A stretch of DNA of 64,000 nucleotides from Moraxellaceae bacterium (GTDB taxonomy: Bacteria; Pseudomonadota; Gammaproteobacteria; Burkholderiales; Rhodocyclaceae), in contig JAVHYF010000007.1 of the NCBI GenBank assembly GCA_031119205.1, positions 19,164 to 83,163 on the forward strand. The letters are read 5' to 3'. The position numbers and the translations under genes are program-made. Within the stretch, counting starts at the first letter, position 1; the number at the start of each line of letters is the position of its first letter. A model generated the notes under the pieces. The model made no database searches. It saw only the letters and a list, made by a program, of their open reading frames with translations, and was not told the DNA's origin. Of the stretch, positions 16,064-25,044 are shown piece after piece.

Positions 16064-18067
16064 CTAGCCGCCGAGGCCCAGGGCTTGCGCCTCGGCAGTC
16101 TGCTCCAGATATACCCAGTCAACGATTGCTTCGTTGGGCGTGTAGCCCGAAACGAGTCTCTCCATCATCAGACGTACGACGCCTACGTCATTGACGTTCA
16201 GCGCGAGCTCGAGTGCATGCAGCTTGCCTTCGAGATCGGCCCAGGGAATGAATTCCTCATGCGCCTTCATGATCCTCGGGTGAGGAGTAGGCTTGGCGTT
16301 GTCACCAATCAGAAGCTCTTCATAGAGCTTCTCTCCGGGGCGCAGGCCAGTGATCTCGATCGCGATGTCTCCTTCAGGATGCTGCTCGCTTCTGACCGTC
16401 AGGCCGGAAAGCTCGATCACTCTGCATGCCAGATCGATGATCCTGACTGGTTGTCCCATGTCCAGTACGAACACGTCGCCGCCTTTGGCCATCGCTCCCG
16501 CCTGGATGACGAGTTGAGCGGCTTCAGGAATGCTCATGAAGTAGCGCGTGACCTCAGGATGGGTCAGTGTGACCGGACCACCGTCGCGGATCTGTTGCCT
16601 GAACTTGGGTACGACGGAACCTGACGACCCAAGGACGTTCCCGAACCGCACCATGGTGAACTTGGTGCTGGAGCCTCTGGCGGCCAGCGCCTGAAGAACC
16701 ATTTCCGCAAGTCGTTTGCTCGCACCCATGATGTTGGTGGGGCGGACCGCCTTGTCGGTGCTGACCAGCACGAAATCCGCAACCCCGTTGTCCGCCGCGG
16801 CTCTTGCAGTCAGCAGCGTGCCGAGAACATTGTTCTTGATGCCCTCAGCCGGGTTGTGCTCCACCAGAGGCACGTGCTTGTAGGCCGCGGCGTGATAGAC
16901 CGTGTCGGGATGCCAAGTTGCCATGATCTCGCGCATCCGGTCCTCATCCTGCACCGAGGCAAGCAAGGGCACGACGGCGGTCTCGCGATCCGCTGACTTT
17001 TCTTCGAGTTGCTGGTGAATTGCATAGAGCGCAAATTCGCTTTGCTCCACCAGCAACAGCTTGCTCGGACCGACAGCGAGTATCTGGCGGCAAAGCTCGC
17101 TGCCGATTGATCCACCGGCACCCGTGACGAGTACAACCTTGCCGACCGTATTCTTTGCCAGCAGGATGTGATTCGGCGTCACCGGCTCGCGGCCGAGCAG
17201 ATCGTCGATGTCCAGTTCCCGTAAGTCCGAGATGCTGACCTTGCCCTGAGCCAGATCGGTGACGCTGGGCAGGGTGCGGACCGAGACCTGGGCACTGCGG
17301 ATCTGGCTCAGGATTTCATTACGACGCTTGCGGCCAATGCTCGGCATGGCCAGCAGGACGTCGCTGATGTTCAGGGCCAGCACCAGGCTGACAAGATCGC
17401 CAGGGTTGTAGACGGGCTGGCCGTTCAGCACATGCCCATGCAAGCGATCGTCATCGTCGAGAAAGCCCGCAACCTGCATCTCGGGGCTGTTGCCCATTGC
17501 GACCGCCAGCTGACGTCCTGTACTGCCGGCGCCGTAGATCAGGACCTTGGGGCGCGAAGCGTGCTTCAGGATGCTCTGGTACTGGTCTCCGAGCCATAGC
17601 CGGGCAAGCGCTCGGGATGCCCCCACGAGCAGTAACAGGAGGATGGGCTGGATGATGCCGACGGTACGGGGAACTTCCGTGATCCCGATCGCGGTGAAGA
17701 TCGAGGCATACAGCAAGCCGTAGATGGCGACAGCTCTGGCGACCGCGAGCAGGGCCGGCCAGCCGCTATAGCGGAAAATCGCTCGATACAGCCCCGACAC
17801 GATGAAGATGGGCAGCGCGATTCCGATCGAGGCGCCAACAGCCCACAGGGCGTTTCCTGACAAGGAAACGAACTCTCCCAGTCGGAGGTAGTAGGCGAGC
17901 CAGACCGTCAGCACACAAAGCCCGAGATCGACAGACAATGCGACGAACCGCTTCGCTGTCCGTGGGAGCGCCAGGACCGGGGCCGCCAGTTTGAACAGGG
18001 GCGTCGGCATGGCGTGCAGGCCGATGCCGAACCACGATGCTTCAGAACGCTCTTTGGACTTCTTCAA
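16064..18067 (-). CDS. CapD/WbpM/PglF-type nucleotide-sugar 4,6-dehydratase, membrane-anchored
   Basis: 667 residues from a TTG start at 18067, chosen because GGAG lies 7 bases upstream; ATG at 18010 is the alternative. About four N-terminal membrane spans are followed by a first Rossmann-like domain (VLIYGAGSTGRQL near residue 175) and a catalytic short-chain dehydrogenase domain (VLVTGAGGSIGSEL near 315). The active site has the SMK variant expected of this family (VSTDKAVRPTNIMGASKR) rather than SYK. Family members convert UDP-GlcNAc to the 4-keto-6-deoxy sugar that feeds QuiNAc, FucNAc or bacillosamine. It ends the operon, next to a sugar transferase, as commonly found where such a sugar primes the chain. 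Confidence 0.9.
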   Translation of the reverse strand: MKKSKERSEASWFGIGLHAMPTPLFKLAAPVLALPRTAKRFVALSVDLGLCVLTVWLAYYLRLGEFVSLSGNALWAVGASIGIALPIFIVSGLYRAIFRYSGWPALLAVARAVAIYGLLYASIFTAIGITEVPRTVGIIQPILLLLLVGASRALARLWLGDQYQSILKHASRPKVLIYGAGSTGRQLAVAMGNSPEMQVAGFLDDDDRLHGHVLNGQPVYNPGDLVSLVLALNISDVLLAMPSIGRKRRNEILSQIRSAQVSVRTLPSVTDLAQGKVSISDLRELDIDDLLGREPVTPNHILLAKNTVGKVVLVTGAGGSIGSELCRQILAVGPSKLLLVEQSEFALYAIHQQLEEKSADRETAVVPLLASVQDEDRMREIMATWHPDTVYHAAAYKHVPLVEHNPAEGIKNNVLGTLLTARAAADNGVADFVLVSTDKAVRPTNIMGASKRLAEMVLQALAARGSSTKFTMVRFGNVLGSSGSVVPKFRQQIRDGGPVTLTHPEVTRYFMSIPEAAQLVIQAGAMAKGGDVFVLDMGQPVRIIDLACRVIELSGLTVRSEQHPEGDIAIEITGLRPGEKLYEELLIGDNAKPTPHPRIMKAHEEFIPWADLEGKLHALELALNVNDVGVVRLMMERLVSGYTPNEAIVDWVYLEQTAEAQALGLGG

Positions 18068-18095
18068 CGATGCACTCCAGTCCTGATCGCTTTGT

Positions 18096-18650
18096 TCATT
18101 TGGGTTGGATGCGGTCGCCGCTGCCGGAGCCCGTGATCGTGCTGAAGATGTACCGGAAGTAAGCGACAAGGCTGAGGCTTTCGATCATGAGCGCATCCGT
18201 CTCCGCAAGCTCACGGGGTCTGGACATATCGATGCTCCTGATCTGGGCCAATCCTGTAATGCCGGGCCGGACGTCGAAGACGGACCGGGCCGCGCGCTCG
18301 GCGATGACTTCATCCTGATTGGGCAGACAAGGGCGCGGCCCGACCAGGCTCATTTCGCCCTTGAGCACGTTCCATAGCTGTGGCAGTTCATCCAGCTTCG
18401 AACGCCGGAGGAAAGCGCCCGCTCTTGTTACGGCTGCCGGACTTGCCAGGTGGGTTGCGACCGACTGCGTACCGGGTGTCATGGTGCGGAACTTCACCAG
18501 CGTGAACGGACGCTGCTGTCGGCCCACACGCACCTGCATGAAGAGCGGGGAGCCTGTGTCGAACAGCCCGACCAGGAAGAGGGTTGCCGTCAGGGGAAGG
18601 GTGACGATCAGCCCGAAGGCGGCCAGCAGGAAGTCGAGTGCCCTGATCAT
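18096..18650 (-). CDS. Undecaprenyl-phosphate sugar-1-phosphate transferase (PglC/WcaJ catalytic domain)
   Basis: 184 residues from ATG 18650, one base after the upstream stop. This is the short monotopic form: a single hydrophobic N-terminal hairpin (LDFLLAAFGLIVTLPLTATLFLVGL), then GSPLFMQVRVGRQQRPFTLVKFRTM, RRSKLDELPQLWNVLKGEMSLVGPRP (containing the catalytic DE pair) and RPGITGLAQI. It transfers a phospho-sugar from a UDP-sugar to undecaprenyl phosphate on the inner-membrane face, starting repeat synthesis. Its position beside the CapD-type dehydratase suggests a 6-deoxy-acetamido sugar as primer (inference). Confidence 0.9.
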   Translation of the reverse strand: MIRALDFLLAAFGLIVTLPLTATLFLVGLFDTGSPLFMQVRVGRQQRPFTLVKFRTMTPGTQSVATHLASPAAVTRAGAFLRRSKLDELPQLWNVLKGEMSLVGPRPCLPNQDEVIAERAARSVFDVRPGITGLAQIRSIDMSRPRELAETDALMIESLSLVAYFRYIFSTITGSGSGDRIQPK

Positions 18651-18651
18651 G

Positions 18652-19833
18652 TCAGTCCTTGCTCGCATGGGGGGGCGCATCGGTGACAACGGGTCGTGGG
18701 ATGCCGAGCATCTGCTCATAGAGCGCCAGGGTCTGCTCCACGACCAGGGCTGACGAGAACTCCGTGTCGATCCGCTCCCGCCCGCGCTCGCCCATCCGTT
18801 TCTGCATGCCCTGGTCACCAAGGAGAATGCTGAGAGCATCTGCCAGGGCGCGCGGATCACGCGCGGGAACGAGCAGGCCGTTATCTCCATGGCGCACAGC
18901 TTCCCGGCATCCCGGAACATCGGTCGTCACGCAAGGTAAACCCGCCGCCATGGCCTCGAGCAAGGCCTTGGGCAAGCCCTCGCGATAGGAGGGCAGGCAA
19001 GCAATGGATGCCTGAGCCAGTATGTCCGGAACATCGTTCCGGTACCCATGGAACTCGACGATGCCTTCCTTGCGCCAGCCGGCCAGGGTCGCCTCGTCGA
19101 TGGATGCCCGGTTACCGGGGTCTGTCCCGCCAACGACGGCGAACCGTGCATTCACGCCCTGCGCGCGGAGCATCCGGGCGGCCTCGACGAATTCACCGAT
19201 GCCCTTGTCCCACAGCAGGCGGGCTGTCACGACAACAACAGGTGGCGCGGCCGACAACGTGCTCGTGCGGTATCGATCCGGATCAACACCTGCGCCGCGG
19301 ATGAGCGCGGACTTCGCCTCCGACGCCAGTCCATCCCGCGTGAAGTCTTTCAGGTCGTCGGCATTCTCGAACACCGTCCAGTTACCTCGTCTTTTCAGGA
19401 GGAACCCCAGGGAGTGGATCAGGAACGGCCGGATCGTCTTGATGAGGATACTGGTCGAATTGAAAAGATAGCCTCCGCCCACGACAGCATTGAGCGTACT
19501 GGGTATGCCGGCTAGCCAGCTTGCGACGCTGCCGAGCAAGATCGGCTTGAGCGCAACCTGATGCACCAGGGCAGGTTTTTCGCTGCGGTATATCCGGAAG
19601 ATGCGCGCCAGCGTTATCAAAGCCGCGAACGGATTCAGGCTCCGGCGATCCAGCGGTACCGGGATGACGCGCAGCCCGGCGGATTCGATGGCCGCTCCGT
19701 GCCTGTCCACGTCGCACAGGATGAGTACCTGGTAGCCAGCCTTCTGGGTGGCGACGGCACGCTCGATGAAATGCGAGCAGAAAAACCAGTCGACGGATAT
19801 GAAGAAGATGATCTTTGGAGATGGCGGTTTCAT
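18652..19833 (-). CDS. Glycosyltransferase, GT4 family
   Basis: 393 residues from ATG 19833, chosen because the N-terminal strand KIIFFISVDWFFCSHFIERA starts a canonical GT-B fold; no good ribosome site is seen and in-frame starts up to 19974 remain possible. The C-terminal half has the GT4 nucleotide-sugar signature (SYREGLPKALLEAMAAGLPCVTTDVPGCREAV with the E-x7-E pair) and GVDPDRYR. The sequence resembles transferases that add the second residue next to a PglC-like initiator. Retaining mechanism expected; donor and acceptor unknown. Confidence 0.85.
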   Translation of the reverse strand: MKPPSPKIIFFISVDWFFCSHFIERAVATQKAGYQVLILCDVDRHGAAIESAGLRVIPVPLDRRSLNPFAALITLARIFRIYRSEKPALVHQVALKPILLGSVASWLAGIPSTLNAVVGGGYLFNSTSILIKTIRPFLIHSLGFLLKRRGNWTVFENADDLKDFTRDGLASEAKSALIRGAGVDPDRYRTSTLSAAPPVVVVTARLLWDKGIGEFVEAARMLRAQGVNARFAVVGGTDPGNRASIDEATLAGWRKEGIVEFHGYRNDVPDILAQASIACLPSYREGLPKALLEAMAAGLPCVTTDVPGCREAVRHGDNGLLVPARDPRALADALSILLGDQGMQKRMGERGRERIDTEFSSALVVEQTLALYEQMLGIPRPVVTDAPPHASKD

Positions 19834-19951
19834 GCTGCCGGTGTGTTTGCGCTGCTGATGAACTGGCATTGGGCCAGCACCATTGCCGAGCGAATAGGCC
19901 GGTACCCTTGGTGGCGTTGAGGCTGCGGATGCCGTGCGGCCGTGTGATAGC

Positions 19952-20881
19952 TCATACATGGCCTCCGGTATCAAGACCAGATCCTGATCCGTCCATCCTC
20001 AGCAGGCGACGAAGCTCTTCGGCATGGGCTGGCGTAGCGGGCAGGAAGCGCGTCCGCAAACCGGCGATGCCGAACTTCAAATTGATGAAGTCTGCTGCCA
20101 CTTTCGCGAGAAAGAGAAGTGCCACGCGTCCGGTGTCGGCCAGCCGCCCCTGTCGAGACGCTGATATCAGCATCGCCCGTGCCAGCGTTTTTCGTCGCTT
20201 GAACACCTTGCTGAAGTCCCGGCCAACCTCGCGGTAGCAGAGCAGGGGTTCCTCCAGGCACGCAAAACGGCTGGCGCGGAACGTCCTGTACAGTAATTCC
20301 TGGTCTTCGGCACCGTTGAAGTCCGAATCGTAGCGGTTCTCCTTGAACCACTGCAGCCGCCCGGCCCAACTCGGATGCGGCATGTAGAACCCGGCGTGGG
20401 GGCGCGCCACGATGGCCGCGTGATGACTGGAGACGTTCAGTGTGCCGAGGATGTCATCGGCATCTTTGAAGAAAATGGCGTTGCTTGCCACAAGATCCAC
20501 TTCCGGGTGCATCTCCAGGAAGTCGTGCTGTCGCTGTAACCGCAGCGGAAAGGCCAGATCGTCCCCATCCATCCGGAAGAAGTACTTTCCGCGTGCCAGG
20601 CTAACGGCCTGGTTCAGTCGGTGCGAGATGCCACGGTTTTCGCCGTCGGACACCACCCTGACTCGTGGATCGGAAAAGGATCTGGCAATCGCCAGGCTTT
20701 CATCCGATGAGCCATCGTCGAGCAAGATCAACTCCCAGTCCTGGAATGTCTGCGCGACGATGGAGCGGACCGCTGCAGCAAGCGTTTTCTCGGCATTGAA
20801 GAACGGGAGCCCGATCGATACCGTGGGGCCCGCTGGTTGCTTTGCTAGCGCAGGCTGGTCACGCACGGCTTCAGTGCTCAC
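19952..20881 (-). CDS. Glycosyltransferase, GT2 family
   Basis: 309 residues from a GTG start. GT-A fold: VSIGLPFFNAEKTLAAAVRSIV at residues 20-41, LILLDDGSSDES, the DxD-type metal motif FFRMDGDDLA, and a mid-domain PHPSWAGRLQWF / NGAEDQELLYR acceptor region. Its start overlaps the end of the preceding GT2 gene by 11 bases. It should add one sugar to the lipid-linked chain at the cytoplasmic face; inverting mechanism by family. Donor unknown. Confidence 0.87.
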   Translation of the reverse strand: MSTEAVRDQPALAKQPAGPTVSIGLPFFNAEKTLAAAVRSIVAQTFQDWELILLDDGSSDESLAIARSFSDPRVRVVSDGENRGISHRLNQAVSLARGKYFFRMDGDDLAFPLRLQRQHDFLEMHPEVDLVASNAIFFKDADDILGTLNVSSHHAAIVARPHAGFYMPHPSWAGRLQWFKENRYDSDFNGAEDQELLYRTFRASRFACLEEPLLCYREVGRDFSKVFKRRKTLARAMLISASRQGRLADTGRVALLFLAKVAADFINLKFGIAGLRTRFLPATPAHAEELRRLLRMDGSGSGLDTGGHV

Positions 20882-21800
20882 GTAGCCCCCAGCGACGCAA
20901 GCAATCGCCGAACCGCTTCCGCATGTTTCGTGCGGCCATGACCAGTGTGCCGAGCGACGACACCATGACTGGGGAGAATCGCAAGCGGGTAACGTCCGAG
21001 AGAGGATTACAGCCTGCGAAATCGGCCAGGCTGATCGAAAGAAATCGCATCCGCCCCAACAGCGCCAGCCATTGTCGGCTGGGTAACAGACCCTCGTCCG
21101 AGAGCTTCACCGCAATACGCAGATCGCCCTCCAGCATCTTCCGGTTGTCGAGCTGGATGCTCTGACTATGGCGACAGATGCGGACGAGCACCTCGGGAAC
21201 GAAGTCTACTTCCCAGTTCTTGCTGATCCGTAGCCACAGATCCCAATCCTCGCAGCACACCAAGGCTTCATCGAACAGCCCTGCCTCCTGCAGCACCCTG
21301 GTTCGTATCAACACCGCGCTCGCGCTGCCGGAAATCAGGTTTCCCTTGCACAGTTCCTGGCGGATGCTGCCCCGCAGACGTGGCCCTGTATGACTGCGGG
21401 CGCGTACAGGCTCTCCGTGCTCGTCGATCAAGCGGTAGTCGCAATAGACCAGGCCAAGTCTCTCGACGCCGTCGCGCATGAATAGCGCAGCCTGACGCTC
21501 TAGCTTCCGGGGTTCCCACAGATCGTCAGCGTCCAGCAAGGCAACGAATTCCGAGGTCGCCACCCTGAGGCCGGCATTGCGCGCTCCTGAGATGCCCTTG
21601 TTGGATTGTGACAAGAGAACGATCTTCTGCTCCGGGTGCGAATCGGCAAAACGACGCGCGAGCCGGGCTGTATCGTCCGCCGAACCATCGTCCACCACGA
21701 TGATTGATGCCGGAGCCAGCGTCTGTTGCAGTACGGACTCCAGCGTCCGCTCAATGAATGCGCTGGCGTTGTACGCCGGGATGACTACGTCTATCTTCAT
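20871..21800 (-). CDS. Glycosyltransferase, GT2 family
   Basis: 309 residues, ATG 21800. GT-A motifs: IDVVIPAYNASAFIERTLESVL, IIVVDDGSADDT, KGISGARNAG and FVALLDADDLWEPRKLERQ, followed by a catalytic CCEDWDLWLRI. It ends in a basic tail. It lies between two other GT2 genes of similar size; sequence divergence among them is large, suggesting distinct linkages rather than recent duplication. Donor unknown. Confidence 0.87.
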   Translation of the reverse strand: MKIDVVIPAYNASAFIERTLESVLQQTLAPASIIVVDDGSADDTARLARRFADSHPEQKIVLLSQSNKGISGARNAGLRVATSEFVALLDADDLWEPRKLERQAALFMRDGVERLGLVYCDYRLIDEHGEPVRARSHTGPRLRGSIRQELCKGNLISGSASAVLIRTRVLQEAGLFDEALVCCEDWDLWLRISKNWEVDFVPEVLVRICRHSQSIQLDNRKMLEGDLRIAVKLSDEGLLPSRQWLALLGRMRFLSISLADFAGCNPLSDVTRLRFSPVMVSSLGTLVMAARNMRKRFGDCLRRWGLREH

Positions 21801-21813
21801 CTGCTGTCTCTGT

Positions 21814-22800
21814 TCAGCCAGGAATGGCCGCCCTCGCTATTCGCTTTGCGATTCTCAATCCTCTACCAAGCACCCGGTTTTTCGAGAGTCGCATGCGCCA
21901 CAACCGCCGCCTGAACACGGACGCCGCCGCCCTGATGTCGGCCGCGTCCTCTGGATAGCGGGCCGTCACGCGGTGCTCGAGCGTCGCGATGGCGCCGTGC
22001 ATGCGTTGCCATTCGCAGTCATGTGACAGCTGGCTCTCGCTCAGCCTTACTACGCGGACGAGATCGCCCAGCATGTCGTCGTTGTAACCGTCGCCCAGCC
22101 AGAATCTCAGGTTGCCAATCGCCATCGCTCGTACCCGACTGTCGATCAGGTCTGCCTTGGCCCTGCTGATGCTGCCGGGTACTTCCCGATAGATGACCAA
22201 CTCCTTGTCGATATTTCCGATTCTGGAAATGCGCGCGATCCGCGACCAAAGGTAGAAGTCCTCAGGCGGGTAGTGCTCCGGTTCCAGTGGGTAGTTGCCC
22301 GCCTGCAACGCCACATCCTTGCGGAACATCACGGCGGTGTGCACGAAGAAGTTGTCGAACACCTGCCACATCTGCAGTTCGCCATTGCTGGTCGGGTGGG
22401 TATGGCGCCTGTCGGTCACCACACCGTCCACCATGATGCGAGACCAGGTACCCACCAGGCCGCAGTCCGGCCTGTCCAGCAGGTACTTGTGCTGCAGGGA
22501 CAGGCGGCCCGGCTGGCTGATGTCATCCGCATCCTGTCTGGCCACGAACCTCCCGCGCGCCAGCTCCACGCCGCGATGCAGCGTCACCGCCAGCCCGGCA
22601 TTCTCCTGGTGGACGATGCGCAGGCGCGCATCGGTGTAACTGGCAAGAATGGTCGCGGTGTCATCGGTCGAGCCATCGTTGATGACGATCACTTCGAACG
22701 ACGGATGATCCTGCGCCAGCACGCTGTCCAGTGCCTCGCGGATATATGGCGCGCCGTTGTAGACCGGCAGCAGAACCGATATCTCCACACTGCCGCTCAT
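21814..22800 (-). CDS. Glycosyltransferase, GT2 family
   Basis: 328 residues from ATG 22800, which overlaps the stop of the fucosyltransferase gene (ATGA); the open frame extends 7 codons further but that start lies inside the neighbour. Motifs: ISVLLPVYNGAPYIREALDSVL, VIVINDGSTDDT, FVARQDADDISQPGRL and PEDFYLWSRIARI. The basic C-terminus (FRRRLWRMRLSKNRVLGRGLRIAKRI, cited in part) may sit on the membrane. Translational coupling to the fucosyltransferase suggests consecutive steps. Confidence 0.87.
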   Translation of the reverse strand: MSGSVEISVLLPVYNGAPYIREALDSVLAQDHPSFEVIVINDGSTDDTATILASYTDARLRIVHQENAGLAVTLHRGVELARGRFVARQDADDISQPGRLSLQHKYLLDRPDCGLVGTWSRIMVDGVVTDRRHTHPTSNGELQMWQVFDNFFVHTAVMFRKDVALQAGNYPLEPEHYPPEDFYLWSRIARISRIGNIDKELVIYREVPGSISRAKADLIDSRVRAMAIGNLRFWLGDGYNDDMLGDLVRVVRLSESQLSHDCEWQRMHGAIATLEHRVTARYPEDAADIRAAASVFRRRLWRMRLSKNRVLGRGLRIAKRIARAAIPG

Positions 22801-23684
22801 ATCAGTTTCCATTCGGGGCACAGCAGATCAGAAGTGTCCCGGCTGGCATCGGTGAACCACTGTTTCGGTGCCACCACCTGCTTGTCGGGTGCGCTGCCCA
22901 ACCATGCTCCCCACCAGCTCAGCGAGCTGTTGGCGATGACAAAGTGGCGGCAAGCCGCCATCAACCACAAGTCCTGGTGGGCATCGTCCGGGCCGTTCGC
23001 GTCCACCCATACAGTGGGGCAGGGGAGGCGGAGGTTCTCGCGGGCCCACTCAAGATCATCGGAAAACACGAAGCAGGTCGGCTCACTGTCGATCTGCATC
23101 GCACGCAAGGCGTCTTCGTAGTAAGCGACGCTGCAGGTGCCGTGAAAACTCGCGGCGCCCGGGTTGGTTACGTAGTCACCACGTCGCACATGCAAGCACA
23201 CCGGTGCAGACGCAGCCCGGATCTGCGCCAGCATCTGGGCTGATTGGGGGCTGAGCGTGCGAGGCGTCGCCAGCTCCGCCCTGAGCATGCTGGCAATGCC
23301 GTCAAAGTATCGCCACGACTGCCAATAGCCGTTCAGCCATACCGGCCCCTTTTCGCCAAATGCATCGGCGGCAAAGCGAAACGATGACTCCTGTACGACG
23401 CGGGGCGCACGCGTCAGGCGGCCAATCAGGCCAGAGACCGGCCGCAGCAGGCGCCACAGGCGGCCGGAGTAGGTCACTGGCAGACCCACACTCTGCGTGC
23501 GCGCACTCAGGCCGAACGGCGTCAGGGCGTAGCTGCGGGGAGTCACGCCTGGCATTCCCACCACCGCGTCGAACCACTTCGTGTCCAGAACCAGAGGTAG
23601 CTTCCATGCCTCGCTCAAGGCGCGGCCCGCTGCGTACTGGAAAAGCTGGTTACCCAGGCCACCCTGGAGGCCGACTATGACCAT
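22797..23684 (-). CDS. Alpha-1,2-fucosyltransferase-type glycosyltransferase, GT11
   Basis: 295 residues, typical for bacterial GT11. It opens with the diagnostic MVIVGLQGGLGNQLFQYAAGR and carries the GDP-fucose-binding motif HVRRGDYV near residue 165, then YYEDALRAM, FVFSDDLEWARENL and the conserved IANSSLSWWGAWLG. The donor is GDP-L-fucose, for which gmd and fcl lie at the head of the same operon, so donor synthesis and transfer are co-encoded. The product is expected to be a fucose alpha-1,2 linked to the polysaccharide, as branch or cap; acceptor unknown. Some GT11-like enzymes use other GDP sugars. Confidence 0.92.
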   Translation of the reverse strand: MVIVGLQGGLGNQLFQYAAGRALSEAWKLPLVLDTKWFDAVVGMPGVTPRSYALTPFGLSARTQSVGLPVTYSGRLWRLLRPVSGLIGRLTRAPRVVQESSFRFAADAFGEKGPVWLNGYWQSWRYFDGIASMLRAELATPRTLSPQSAQMLAQIRAASAPVCLHVRRGDYVTNPGAASFHGTCSVAYYEDALRAMQIDSEPTCFVFSDDLEWARENLRLPCPTVWVDANGPDDAHQDLWLMAACRHFVIANSSLSWWGAWLGSAPDKQVVAPKQWFTDASRDTSDLLCPEWKLI

Positions 23685-23706
23685 ACGGTTCTCATTTCAC
23701 CTTTGT

Positions 23707-25044
23707 TCATTGCTGTGGGAGAGCTTGCGGCGCAGTCTCAGCGCTTGCGCTGGGCGCCTCGGCGTGACGCGACCGGCTGGCTAATGACAGGAAGAGCTGC
23801 TCGTATTCCCGGGCCAGCGTTGCCCAGTTGAAGCGCTGACGCGCGGCGGCCTGGCCCTGTCGGGAGAACGTCGCCAGCGTCGCAGGATCGGCAATCAGCG
23901 ACTCGATGCTGTGGGCCAGCGCGGCGGGAGCTACGCGGCAATAACCCAGTTCATCGACCGGTGCCTCGCAAATTCTTCCGCCCCCTGTCCACTCCGCAAT
24001 CTCTCGCGCATTGCCGGCCGGGACGGACAGAAATGGCAAACCCGCCGCACAGGCTTCAAACAGCACCAGCGGCGAATACTCGATGTTGGAGGCAAAGACA
24101 AAAAGATCCGACTGCAAAAATGCCTGTACAAGCTGGTCGCGCGGCAAGTCAACCTTGAGGATCTTCTTCTTGCCGAACCGTCCGGAATTGATTGCGTCGA
24201 TGCAGGTCTGCAGCGGGTCTTCCTTGCGGTACCGCCATGGCATCAGAAAATGAGCGACGTGATGACGAATGGCGCGACGCCAGCCTATTTCCAGAGCCAG
24301 GGAAAGAAGACGCGAAAAGGCTGAATTCTGGTCACGCCCGGGACTGTTGCCATTCAGGACGAGGAAGGCCGTGCGGTCGCCGAAATCCGCCAGAGCGAAT
24401 GCTTCCGCAACTTCCTGATGGCCTTTGGAACCGGTAAAGGCGCCTACCGTCAGTAGAAGCACGTCCTGCGTTTGCGCACCGATGCCTGAGCGGAAACCCG
24501 GGACTGTGGGGGCGTCAAACTCTTCGGTGTCCGCGCCGTTCGGTACGACAACATGATTGCTCAGCCCGTGCGCCTTGGCGAAATCCACATCGCGATAGGA
24601 TTCGGCGTGATACACCACCGCGTCCATTTGCCGCAAGGCATCGGGCATCTGCCGGTAATAGTCCGCGTATTCTGGCCGATACAGCCCGGAATAGCCGCAA
24701 GGTACAAACACCTTCGCGCAAGGTATCTTACCCAGCACCGGAATCGCAGCATCAAACGTCCATTGCTGTGCGGCATAGATGAACAGGACATCGGCCGGGG
24801 AACTGGTCAGAAAATCCTGGTAAGCCTGAATCTCCCCCCGCATGCCTACCGCTTGATTGCCCATCACATCAAAGCCGACGATGCGCACGCCCTTGTGCGT
24901 ATCGCTCGTTCTTTCCGCAAGGCGGGTCGTCACCACGGTCACGTCATGCCCGGCACTGGCCAACCTCTCGGCCAGGTGGCGAACCACGACCTGTGCACCG
25001 CCTACGCTTGGATGGTAAAGCTCGACCGCGAACAGGACTTTCAT
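23707..25044 (-). CDS. Glycosyltransferase, GT4 family
   Basis: 445 residues, ATG 25044 overlapping the upstream stop (ATGA). GT-B fold: N-terminal VLFAVELYHPSVGGAQVVVRHLAERL acceptor-binding start, VTVVTTRL, a central VVPNGADTEEF linker, and the donor domain with SNIEYSPLVLFEACAAGLPFLSVPAG (E-x7-E). The linker insertion MPWRYRKEDPLQTCIDAINSG is unusual in length. The C-terminal 20 residues are Ala/Glu-rich. Role is transfer of one sugar in repeat assembly; substrate unknown. Confidence 0.87.
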   Translation of the reverse strand: MKVLFAVELYHPSVGGAQVVVRHLAERLASAGHDVTVVTTRLAERTSDTHKGVRIVGFDVMGNQAVGMRGEIQAYQDFLTSSPADVLFIYAAQQWTFDAAIPVLGKIPCAKVFVPCGYSGLYRPEYADYYRQMPDALRQMDAVVYHAESYRDVDFAKAHGLSNHVVVPNGADTEEFDAPTVPGFRSGIGAQTQDVLLLTVGAFTGSKGHQEVAEAFALADFGDRTAFLVLNGNSPGRDQNSAFSRLLSLALEIGWRRAIRHHVAHFLMPWRYRKEDPLQTCIDAINSGRFGKKKILKVDLPRDQLVQAFLQSDLFVFASNIEYSPLVLFEACAAGLPFLSVPAGNAREIAEWTGGGRICEAPVDELGYCRVAPAALAHSIESLIADPATLATFSRQGQAAARQRFNWATLAREYEQLFLSLASRSRHAEAPSASAETAPQALPQQ

